DNA from: Rhodospirillales bacterium
GTDB lineage: Bacteria; Pseudomonadota; Alphaproteobacteria; Rhodospirillales; Casp-alpha2
Length of the DNA stretch: 7,192 nt
Direction of reading: 5' to 3'
Assembly: GCA_018664265.1 (NCBI GenBank)
Contig: JABJOR010000460.1
Location: 1-7,192 of the forward strand
Positions 1 to 6,001 of the stretch are shown piece by piece (position 1 is the stretch's first letter; the number at the start of each line of letters is the position of its first letter). The notes below the pieces were generated by a model that saw only the letters and a list, made by a program, of their open reading frames with translations, was not told the origin of the DNA and made no database searches. A program made the position numbers and the translations under genes.

Positions 1-392
1 GTGCCGAAATGAACTTTCTTGCCCCAGGGCTCCATATCCTGATCCGGATTGCGCGCATACAGCGGAAAATTACGCCCTGCTTTCGCAATGGTGTCTTCCA
101 CAAGGGCCTTTGGAAACAACAAGCGGCCTTCATCGCTCAACTTTCCGCCAGCCTTCGTTACCAATTCGACGCAAGACGGAATAGGGTCTGAAAGACCAAT
201 AGTTGCCAGAACATCAAGAGCCGCACTATGGATGCGCCCAACATCGGCACCCTTTAATGGCTTAAACAATCCACCTTCCATACCGGGGCGAATAATGCGT
301 TTGTCAGCCGTAACCGGGAGTTCACGCATCGCCTTGCGGGCATTGCGTCCACCACTGCGGCGGCTCTTGGTTGGTTCTTCTGTATTCGACAT
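1..392 (-). CDS. Trimethylamine methyltransferase (MttB) family protein, N-terminal part
   Basis: The reverse strand reads 130 codons from an ATG at 392-390 to the window edge, so only the N-terminus is present; full-length relatives are about 500 residues. The protein opens with a basic segment (TKSRRSGGRNARKAMRELP, residues 8-26), then RIIRPGMEGGLFKPL, then DVGRIHSAALDVLATIGLSD, and ends near KKVHFGT. This pattern is recalled from proteobacterial MttB-family proteins of the non-pyrrolysine type. Known members transfer a methyl group from a quaternary or tertiary amine (for example glycine betaine) to a cobalamin-binding corrinoid protein in the cytoplasm. The part that would carry or lack the pyrrolysine position is outside the window, so the substrate cannot be read. 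An AAGGA ribosome-binding site (forward 400-404) sits 7 nt before the ATG and fixes the start. It is divergent from the oxidoreductase operon. Family assignment is by recognition, without alignment. Confidence 0.82.
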   Translation of the reverse strand, partial: MSNTEEPTKSRRSGGRNARKAMRELPVTADKRIIRPGMEGGLFKPLKGADVGRIHSAALDVLATIGLSDPIPSCVELVTKAGGKLSDEGRLLFPKALVEDTIAKAGRNFPLYARNPDQDMEPWGKKVHFG

Positions 393-544
393 GCCCTGGT
401 CCTTTTCCGATAAGACAAGTTAAAACTAATAATTAATCCCGATATGAAGCTATCCAGATTTCTTTGCAAACAAGTAAAATTATCTCAATACCGCAGAAAA
501 ATTTGGCATCTCCCAAAATATTTCCTGCGCCGAAAGATCATAAT

Positions 545-554
545 CATTATAATG
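545..554. promoter_or_regulatory. Symmetric -10-like element (TATAAT on both strands)
   Basis: CATTATAATG is a perfect 10-bp palindrome, so a consensus TATAAT reads on the plus strand at 548-553 and on the minus strand at 551-546. It could serve as a -10 box toward either the ferredoxin-like gene or the MttB-family gene. No good -35 box lies at 16-18 bp in either direction, so any promoter here would be weak, activator-dependent or fortuitous. Confidence 0.3.
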
Positions 555-563
555 TAGCAATTA

Positions 564-597
564 CCCAATATGGGATATTTCTTTTGGGATATACCAA
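564..597. promoter_or_regulatory. Pair of inverted repeats, candidate operator
   Basis: CCCA-ATA-TGGG (564-574) is followed by TTGG-GATATA-CCAA (584-597). The word TGGGATAT occurs twice, at 571-578 and 585-592, offset by 14 bp. Two half-site-rich elements just downstream of the TATAAT element and between divergent genes suggest a protein-binding site. The regulator is unknown; none is encoded next to this operon apart from the LysR gene more than 3 kb away, which has its own divergent target. Confidence 0.3.
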
Positions 598-695
598 TCA
601 CATTCTACATCAGCAATAATCCTTACAATTGGGGTTTCCACCAAGGCTAAACAAGCGTTAGTATGGCCCTACAAAATACAAACGAAACACTCAAC

Positions 696-701
696 GGGAG
701 G
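696..701 (+). promoter_or_regulatory. Ribosome-binding site that selects the GTG start at 711
   Basis: GGGAGG lies 9 nt before GTG at 711-713. The upstream in-frame ATG at 663 has only a poor, distant AAGG before it. This favours GTG as the true start of the ferredoxin-like protein, removing 16 residues that show no family character. Confidence 0.6.
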
Positions 702-710
702 ATACGAACG

Positions 711-1190
711 GTGCACAAGTCACTGATTATTGATGCAGAAAAATGCACAAGCTGCCTGCAATGCGAAATGGCATGTTCCTACGAGCATACCGGTGCTTTC
801 AATCCAGCAAGATCACGGATCAAGGTTTTTGAACTTGAGCATGGCAAACGCTCAATTCCTTACACCTGCACACAATGCGCCGAAGCGTGGTGCCAGAAGG
901 CATGCCCAACAAACGCTTTGTCACGCAATGCTGACACGGGGGCCGTTGAGGTCGCCAACAGCAAATGCGTTGGTTGCAAGGTTTGCACAATCGCCTGTCC
1001 ATTCGGCACAATCAATTTTGATCAGAACATTGGCAAGGTTGTAAAATGCAACCTGTGCAGTGGCGATCCAAAATGCGCCGAGGTCTGCCCAACGGATGCA
1101 ATCACCTTTGGTGATGCGAATTGGACCGGACTGAACAAAATGCGTGCGACGGCTATTGATACCGATGCCGGATCACAAGCAAGCGCTTAA
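711..1190 (+). CDS. Ferredoxin-like subunit with four [4Fe-4S] clusters, partner of aldehyde:ferredoxin oxidoreductase
   Basis: This 159-residue electron-transfer protein has sixteen cysteines in four groups: C12-C15-C18-C22, C53-C56-C61-C65, C86-C89-C92-C96 and C113-C116-C122-C126 (numbered from the GTG start). The arrangement is that of the DmsB/HycB/YdhY type and of the small Fe-S subunit of bacterial tungsten aldehyde oxidoreductases, and predicts four cubane clusters. No signal peptide or membrane segment is visible, so it should be cytoplasmic. The next gene starts 31 bp downstream and encodes the catalytic subunit, implying one operon and a complex in which this protein accepts electrons from the large subunit. 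The GTG start is chosen for its strong ribosome-binding site; an in-frame ATG at 663 would add 16 residues. The C-terminal tail after about residue 135 is of low complexity and lacks cluster ligands. The final electron acceptor cannot be read from the sequence. Confidence 0.88.
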   Translation: MHKSLIIDAEKCTSCLQCEMACSYEHTGAFNPARSRIKVFELEHGKRSIPYTCTQCAEAWCQKACPTNALSRNADTGAVEVANSKCVGCKVCTIACPFGTINFDQNIGKVVKCNLCSGDPKCAEVCPTDAITFGDANWTGLNKMRATAIDTDAGSQASA

Positions 1191-1221
1191 TTGAAAACTA
1201 TACAAACACGGAGAGTTTATC

Positions 1222-3054
1222 ATGTCGTGGCAGGGTAAAGTATTACGAGTTAATCTGACCAAGGGCACTGCAGAAGCCGAACCATTAAATATGGAATGGG
1301 CGGAAGCCTATATGGGTGAACGCGGTCTTGGCAGCAAATACCTGTGGGAAAACATGGACCCACAGACCGATCCTTTGGGGCCGGATAACGTTTTGATTTT
1401 TGCAACCGGTCCGCTGACCTCAACAATGGCACCGACCAGTGGTCGTTATGCTGTATTGTGCAAAAGCCCGCTGACGGGCGCAATTGCGTGCTCCAATTCC
1501 GGCGGTAAGTTCGGCGCTGAATTGAAATTCGCAGGCTATGACCTGCTTTTGCTGGAAGGCAAATCCGACAAACCAGTGTATCTGAACATCGTTGATGACA
1601 CGGTTGAAATCCTTCCCGCCGATGACATCTGGGGAACCACTGTCTGGCATACAGAAGAATGGATCAAGAAAACCCATAACGATCCGCTGATCCGTGTTGC
1701 ATCCTGTGGCGAGGCCGGTGAAAACCTTTGCCGTTATGCTGCCGTTGTCAACGATCTGCACCGTGCAGCCGGACGTTCCGGCGTTGGCGCTGTGATGGGC
1801 TCGAAAAATCTGAAAGCTGTTTCCGTTCGCGGCACCAAAGGTGTTACAGCGGCTGATCCAGCGAAATTCATGGCAGCTGTCAAGGCTTCCCATGACGTGA
1901 TGGCAGTCAACGAAGGCCGTCAGGAGCTGACCGAACTTGGCACCAACTCCATGATCGACATGATGCAGGAATTCGGAGGCCTTCCGACCCGTAACTTCAA
2001 GGAAGTTCAGTTCGAAGGCGTTGATAAAATCAACACGGCTGCCATGTTCGAAGTCAAGGAAAATGGCCACCGCAACATGGTTACAAACAAAGCCTGTTTC
2101 GGTTGCACCATTGCCTGTGGTCGTATTGCCCACATTGACGAGAACCACTTCTCTATCGTCAACAAGCCGGAATACAAGCTTGCATCCGGTGGTCTGGAAT
2201 ATGAAACCGCCTATGCCTTTGGCCCACTGGTTGGTGTTTCCGATATCGATGCACTGACCTACGCTGGCTATATGACTAACGAACACGGCTATGATCCGAT
2301 TTCTTTCGGTGGCACTCTGGCAGCAGCCATGGAGCTGTTTGAGATGGGCGTCATTACCAAGGAAGACACCGATGGCATTGATTTGTCTTTCGGTAATCCG
2401 GAAGCCCTCACCGTCATGTCAGAAAAAACTGGCAAGGGTGAAGGCTTTGGTAAAATCCTTGCCATGGGCTCCAAGCTTATGTGTGAAAAATATGGCCATC
2501 CTGAACTCGCCATGCACGTCAAAGGCCAGGAATTTGCTGGTTATGACAGCCGTGCCCTGCAAGGTATGGGTCTTGGTTATGCAACCTCCAACCGTGGCGC
2601 CTGCCATCTGAAACATTCCACCTTCGGCGAAGACATGGAAGACGTCAGCGGCAACGGCAAGGCTGAACCTTGCAAAACCAGCCAGGATCATGTCGCTGCC
2701 ATCGATTCAACTGGATTGTGTCTGTTTGTTGGCGATGCCGGCATGGAAATCAGTCACTTTGTTGATCTGCTTAATGGAGCCATTGGCTCAGACGGCTCAC
2801 AATGGAGCGAAGAACGCATGATGGAAACAGGCGAGCGTGTCTGGAATCTGGAACGCCGCTTTAATATGTCTGCTGGTTTAACAGGCGCAGATGACACACT
2901 GCCAAAACGTTTGCTGGAAACCCCTGCCCCGTCAGGCACTGGTAAAGGCAAGGTCAATGAACTATCCAAGATGCTGCCAGAATACTACAAGCTGCGTGGC
3001 TGGACCGAAGACGGACAGTTGACCAACGAACTGATTGATCGTCTGGGCCTCTAA
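1222..3054 (+). CDS. Tungsten-type aldehyde:ferredoxin oxidoreductase, catalytic subunit
   Basis: This 610-residue protein is close in length to the archaeal AOR (about 605). The N-terminal AOR domain opens MSWQGKVLRVNLTKG and contains GERGLGSKYLW (32-42), which belongs to the pterin-binding part. RAAGRSGVGAVMGSKNLKA (181-199) is a further family block. The [4Fe-4S] ligands appear as C292-x2-C295-x3-C299 plus C500 in DSTGLC, matching the spacing in Pyrococcus furiosus AOR. EYET (326-329) and ATSNRGACH (454-462) match the regions that hold the active-site Glu and His in that enzyme. The family oxidises aldehydes to acids with a bis-pterin tungsten cofactor. GGAGAG lies 6 nt before the ATG. The gene sits between a ferredoxin-like gene and a MoaD-like gene. 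Substrate and direction of reaction are unknown, and tungsten rather than molybdenum is inferred from family only. Related proteins of the YdhV type have no established reaction. Confidence 0.93.
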   Translation: MSWQGKVLRVNLTKGTAEAEPLNMEWAEAYMGERGLGSKYLWENMDPQTDPLGPDNVLIFATGPLTSTMAPTSGRYAVLCKSPLTGAIACSNSGGKFGAELKFAGYDLLLLEGKSDKPVYLNIVDDTVEILPADDIWGTTVWHTEEWIKKTHNDPLIRVASCGEAGENLCRYAAVVNDLHRAAGRSGVGAVMGSKNLKAVSVRGTKGVTAADPAKFMAAVKASHDVMAVNEGRQELTELGTNSMIDMMQEFGGLPTRNFKEVQFEGVDKINTAAMFEVKENGHRNMVTNKACFGCTIACGRIAHIDENHFSIVNKPEYKLASGGLEYETAYAFGPLVGVSDIDALTYAGYMTNEHGYDPISFGGTLAAAMELFEMGVITKEDTDGIDLSFGNPEALTVMSEKTGKGEGFGKILAMGSKLMCEKYGHPELAMHVKGQEFAGYDSRALQGMGLGYATSNRGACHLKHSTFGEDMEDVSGNGKAEPCKTSQDHVAAIDSTGLCLFVGDAGMEISHFVDLLNGAIGSDGSQWSEERMMETGERVWNLERRFNMSAGLTGADDTLPKRLLETPAPSGTGKGKVNELSKMLPEYYKLRGWTEDGQLTNELIDRLGL

Positions 3055-3064
3055 GCCTTTACGT

Positions 3065-3316
3065 ATGAAGATCACACTCAAAACAGCCGGATTGTTCTCG
3101 CGTTACCTTCCAGAAGGAACAAAAGGCAATCTGGCTGAACTTGAGGTTAAAGACGGTGCGACGCCGGTTGATGTGGCCCGCCAAATCGGTGCCCCCACAG
3201 ACACAAAGTGTCTGATCGTCGTAAACGGCACAGCCGTCCCTCCATCTCAACACGATATATTCACTTTGAACGACGGCGATGCCATGTCCTTCATGCCGCC
3301 GCTTAAGGGGGGATAA
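3065..3316 (+). CDS. MoaD/ThiS-family sulfur carrier
   Basis: This 83-residue protein has the ubiquitin-like layout of MoaD: a first strand MKITLKTAGLFSRYLP, a central acidic and helical part (LEVKDGATPVDVARQI), then LIVVNG and DGDAMSFMPPLKGG at the C-terminus. The terminal Gly82-Gly83 is the residue pair that is adenylated and thiocarboxylated in this family, so it is predicted to donate sulfur for the pterin dithiolene. It begins 10 bp after the oxidoreductase stop codon, without a clear ribosome-binding site, so it is probably translationally coupled. That placement suggests a carrier dedicated to the tungsten-pterin cofactor of the neighbouring enzyme; comparable MoaD-like genes accompany other bacterial tungsten AOR operons. 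An in-frame TTG at 3035 would add ten residues and overlap the upstream gene, and the ATG is preferred because the fold starts exactly there. No cognate MoeB-like activating enzyme is in the window. Confidence 0.87.
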   Translation: MKITLKTAGLFSRYLPEGTKGNLAELEVKDGATPVDVARQIGAPTDTKCLIVVNGTAVPPSQHDIFTLNDGDAMSFMPPLKGG

Positions 3317-3635
3317 AACCACTGTAAATTGGCACATAGCTGAAAATTTTATCTCAGAAAGTGCGAATGTGAGTATTGCCCCGTAATACATAAGAAGCTT
3401 CTGTGACTCATAATTATGGCTGATTCCGTGCGAAAAGCAGCAGTCAGAAACGGAATTCCGAAAATCCATTTTTACTTCCGATTACAGAAGGCTAAGCAGT
3501 CCCCGTTTCGTGCAGGCCAAATAAACTGCTAATAACCCTATCCGGACATTAGCATGGGGATTTAATTTAAATACGTGGAAGAGTGAAATCTTATTAGTTG
3601 ACGCCTCAAATTTTCATTCCTTTGATAGTATAGAA
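3317..3635. other. Convergent intergenic region without recognisable gene
   Basis: About 319 bp lie between the stops of the MoaD-like gene and the LysR gene. No coding region was supported. Two nested inverted repeats are present: GCTAA (3491-3495) with TTAGC (3549-3553), and AGCAGT (3495-3500) with ACTGCT (3525-3530). CGGAATTCCG (3451-3460) is a short palindrome. None is followed by a clean T-run, so no intrinsic terminator can be called for either gene with confidence. Confidence 0.5.
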
Positions 3636-4553
3636 TTATAAAGGCTGAACTGAGGCTTTTATTTCATCAATAAAGGCTCTTGCAATTGAACTTGGTTTTA
3701 TGCTTTTGGACAAGGCAACCGTAATCTCCGTATCGAGTTTGAATTTTTCAGGCATAATTGATCGGAGAAGCCCCTTCTCCATCCAGTTTGCAGCATATTG
3801 TTTAGGTAAATAACTAACAAAGAGGCCTGATAGAACGAGGATTAGAATCGCTTCGGCACTATACCCCGTTGCAGCTGGATTTATTGTTAGGTTTTTATTA
3901 TGAAACCGACTTGCTTCAGCATATCCACGGTCAGCAAATTTCATGCCCTTTAGTTCTTCGGCTGTAACATCTTCCGGTGCACGATCAAAAAATTCATGCT
4001 TCTTACCACAATACAATAATTGCTGGTCAGAGAGTATTTTTTCGTATTGCAGAGATGGCAGAATTCGAAAGAATTGCCCTATTCCAATATGTACGGTGCC
4101 ATCCATCAAGGCGACTTCCAGGCTATTTGGCGGAAGTGTGAAAAGAGTTATCCAGATGCGTTTGTGGTGAATCTGGAATTCTGAAATGATTTCAGATATT
4201 TGTAAGTTTTGATCGAAGACGATGTTATCGACAACGCCAATTTTTAATTCACCGACCAGCTCTCCCTGCATGCCGCCGACAATTGAGCGAAAGTCTTCGT
4301 GCGCACTGAACAATACCTTACTCGCTTCGTAGACAACCCTGCCTTTTTCCGTAAGGGAAAAGCCTCGCCGCCCCCTTTGGCAAAGCCGCATGCTCATTCT
4401 GGTTTCAAGCTGGGTAAGGTATCCGCTGATGCTTGAAAGGCTCAAATTTAATTCACCTTGCGCACGAACAAGCCCTCCACATTCGACGACAGCAACAAAT
4501 ATTCGCAAAATACGGATGTCAAAATTCGTTAATTTTCCTAATGTACTTACCAT
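3636..4553 (-). CDS. LysR-family transcriptional regulator
   Basis: From the ATG at 4553-4551 the product is 305 residues, the normal LysR length. The N-terminal winged helix-turn-helix spans about residues 10-70: FDIRILRIFVAVVECGGL, then LNLSLSSISGYLTQLETRM (recognition helix region), then LCQRGRRGFSLTEKG. The rest is a periplasmic-binding-protein-like effector domain, including GELKIGVVDN and the late GYSAEAILILVLSGLFVSYLP block. Earlier in-frame starts exist: ATG at 4586 and TTG at 4601, which would add 11 and 16 residues. The 4553 start is chosen because the family's helix begins soon after, though its ribosome-binding site is weak. The gene is divergent from the M24 hydrolase and solute-binding protein genes, the usual layout for a LysR regulator and its target, so control of that operon in response to a substrate or metabolite is inferred. 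The effector is unknown. Confidence 0.9.
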   Translation of the reverse strand: MVSTLGKLTNFDIRILRIFVAVVECGGLVRAQGELNLSLSSISGYLTQLETRMSMRLCQRGRRGFSLTEKGRVVYEASKVLFSAHEDFRSIVGGMQGELVGELKIGVVDNIVFDQNLQISEIISEFQIHHKRIWITLFTLPPNSLEVALMDGTVHIGIGQFFRILPSLQYEKILSDQQLLYCGKKHEFFDRAPEDVTAEELKGMKFADRGYAEASRFHNKNLTINPAATGYSAEAILILVLSGLFVSYLPKQYAANWMEKGLLRSIMPEKFKLDTEITVALSKSIKPSSIARAFIDEIKASVQPL

Positions 4554-4623
4554 AACTTCGGATATTACCAAACTTACATTTTGCATACAATGTTTTTTCA
4601 ACGAAACCTTTTAGCCTATGTTT

Positions 4624-4637
4624 TCTGTAATTACAGA
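4624..4637. promoter_or_regulatory. Palindromic candidate LysR operator
   Basis: TCTGTAATTACAGA is a perfect 14-bp palindrome. LysR regulators typically bind interrupted dyads containing T-N11-A, and TTCTGTAATTACA (4623-4635) fits that spacing. Its position just upstream of the LysR start and inside the divergent gap suits an autoregulatory or recognition site. The binding protein is inferred from position only. Confidence 0.4.
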
Positions 4638-4678
4638 GAGCTTAAAACAGAGCAAAACTAGATACACGTGCCCAAGCT

Positions 4679-4707
4679 TTGGTTTATTTTATGTTTTTTT
4701 CTATCTG
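4679..4707 (+). promoter_or_regulatory. Weak candidate promoter for the hydrolase operon
   Basis: TTGGTT (4679-4684) and TATCTG (4702-4707) are separated by 17 bp on the plus strand. Both boxes are imperfect, as would be usual for a LysR-activated promoter. The palindrome at 4624-4637 would then lie about 45 bp upstream of the -35 box. In such AT-rich DNA a match of this quality may be chance. Confidence 0.2.
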
Positions 4708-4763
4708 AAAGGGTAAATCTTCAGTTTTATCGAAGCTTATTTAACCACAACAAGAATGCGTAC

Positions 4764-4779
4764 TGAATGGGTGCATTCA
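4764..4779. repeat. Short inverted repeat upstream of the M24 hydrolase
   Basis: TGAATG-GGTG-CATTCA has 6-bp arms and a 4-nt loop. An overlapping alternative pairs GAATGC (4754-4759) with GCATTC (4773-4778). It could be a second regulator site or a small hairpin in the leader; the sequence does not decide. Confidence 0.3.
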
Positions 4780-4825
4780 CAAGCCACCAAATTGACCTGA
4801 TCAAGAGATATTGAAAGAGATTGCT

Positions 4826-5974
4826 ATGACTATAAATTTCCCGAGCAGTGAATATGAAGCTAGATATGAAGCCCTTAGGCAATTGATGGCTGAAAATGAC
4901 CTTGAGGCGGTTATTGTCACCAACCACCAGAATATTAATTACTTTTCCGGCATTACATCAATCCTAGCAGGAATTCCCGGTGGATATGGCAACGTCAGGC
5001 CACTCATAACAGTGTTACCTAAAGACAGTGATCCGGTTGTGATTGTTCAGTTTACAGATTATGGAAATGCGAAGACTAACTCCTGGATTGAAGATGTCCG
5101 TTGCTGGATTGATCTTCCATTTAATACAAATCTTCTCGAAGAAGTTTTGAAAGAAAAGGGGCTTGGCAACTCAAGGATTGGAATGGAATTCTCTCGCGAG
5201 TTTCATCTGTTTATACCCTATAACGATTTTCAAACTTTAAAGAATAATTTGCCGAATGCTGATTTTACAGATGCTGCGGATCATATTTGGACATTGAGGA
5301 TGATTAAGTCCGATAAAGAAATCGGATATTTACGCAAAGCAGCAGAAATAACAGCGAAATGCCTAATTCGGAACCTTGCAAAAGCGGAAGAGGGCATGAC
5401 AGAACGCGACGTCGCCCGAACGATCGCAATAGATCTTCTGAATGAGGGTGCTGACAAGTTTAATTATGTTAGTGCCATTGCGGGAAATGGTGAATACGAC
5501 AGATTCTGTCAACTTCCGACGGATCGCGTTATCCGTAAGGGAGAACTCCTTTGGTGTGACCTTTCTGCAATTTACCGGGATTATTGTTCGGACATGTCTT
5601 CATTCGTCATAATTGGAGGCGCAAACAGTGAACAGCAAAAACTTGCTGATCTGGCAAGAGACGTCCATTTGAAAACCATCGATTATTTCAGGCCAGGTCT
5701 AAAAGCCAACGAGGTCATGGCATTTGTCGGAAAATGCTACGTCGATGCGGGCTATGACTGGAATTTCAAGATTGGCAGATGCGGCCATGGCATCGGGCTG
5801 GAGCTTGCTGAACAACCTTCTCTTGATGCCAACAGCGATGTCGTTTTGAAACCAGGCATGACTCTGGCTTTTGAGCCAGCGATTCTGACCGACTCCGGCG
5901 TTTACGATATGGAGGAAGATATCGTTATCACAGAAGACGGTTGTGAAGTTCTAGGCCCGGTTTGGCCAAGATAA
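4826..5974 (+). CDS. M24-family metallohydrolase (creatinase/Xaa-Pro peptidase fold)
   Basis: The 382-residue protein has the two-domain M24B layout. The N-terminal creatinase-like domain (about 10-150) includes LEAVIVTNHQNINYFSG. The C-terminal pita-bread domain (about 165-380) shows all five dimetal ligands: D245 and D256 (eleven apart), H321 in GHGIG, E350 in FEP and E364 in MEED. A metal-dependent C-N bond hydrolase is therefore expected. The three accessory histidines of E. coli aminopeptidase P correspond here to C228, G317 and A328, so Xaa-Pro peptidase activity is doubtful. The family also includes creatinase (which lacks the metals) and ectoine hydrolase. No signal peptide is seen, so it acts in the cytoplasm. 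The ATG at 4826 is chosen because a GAAAGAGA ribosome-binding site lies 5 nt upstream; a TTG at 4811 is within that leader. It is followed 27 bp later by an ABC transporter binding protein, suggesting that it processes the imported compound. Confidence 0.87.
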   Translation: MTINFPSSEYEARYEALRQLMAENDLEAVIVTNHQNINYFSGITSILAGIPGGYGNVRPLITVLPKDSDPVVIVQFTDYGNAKTNSWIEDVRCWIDLPFNTNLLEEVLKEKGLGNSRIGMEFSREFHLFIPYNDFQTLKNNLPNADFTDAADHIWTLRMIKSDKEIGYLRKAAEITAKCLIRNLAKAEEGMTERDVARTIAIDLLNEGADKFNYVSAIAGNGEYDRFCQLPTDRVIRKGELLWCDLSAIYRDYCSDMSSFVIIGGANSEQQKLADLARDVHLKTIDYFRPGLKANEVMAFVGKCYVDAGYDWNFKIGRCGHGIGLELAEQPSLDANSDVVLKPGMTLAFEPAILTDSGVYDMEEDIVITEDGCEVLGPVWPR

Positions 5975-6001
5975 TTAAATTTTATTGAAAGGGATAGGCA
6001 T

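Larger units (their letters stand above)
393..710. other. Divergent intergenic control region
   Basis: About 318 bp separate the MttB-family start from the ferredoxin-like start. The stretch is AT-rich and holds no convincing gene. It contains a symmetric TATAAT element (545-554) and two nearby inverted repeats (564-597), listed separately. If transcription of the plus-strand operon starts near the TATAAT element, the leader would be about 150 nt long. No riboswitch fold could be recognised by eye. Confidence 0.6.
4602..4825. other. Divergent regulatory region between LysR gene and M24 hydrolase
   Basis: This AT-rich stretch of 224 bp holds no supported gene. It contains a 14-bp perfect palindrome near the LysR side (4624-4637), a weak candidate promoter (4679-4707) and an inverted repeat nearer the hydrolase (4764-4779). 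A short minus-strand reading frame across 4727-4927 overlaps the hydrolase start and has no family features. Confidence 0.5.

Noticed and set aside
49..423. Plus-strand open frame of 124 codons
   Set aside because: It lies antisense to the MttB-family gene, has no family features, and the opposite strand has a good ribosome-binding site and a recognisable protein.
503..526. Possible sigma-54 type promoter around TTTGGCATCTCCC
   Set aside because: The TGGCA half is present but the GC half at the required 10-bp spacing is missing.
1420..2286. Long minus-strand open frame of 288 codons inside the oxidoreductase gene
   Set aside because: It is antisense to well-conserved AOR coding sequence, resembles no known family, and is explained by the codon usage of the plus-strand gene.
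3059..3469. Minus-strand open frame of 136 codons across the MoaD-like gene
   Set aside because: The opposite strand encodes a clear MoaD-like fold ending in Gly-Gly; the minus frame shows no family features.
3451..3475. CGGAATTCCG followed by A- and T-rich bases as an intrinsic terminator
   Set aside because: A usable hairpin would have only a 3-bp stem with an AATT loop, and the T-run is interrupted and too distant.
4792..4820. TTGACC as a -35 box for the M24 gene
   Set aside because: The matching -10 position would fall on the ribosome-binding site (AAGAGA) and has no resemblance to TATAAT.
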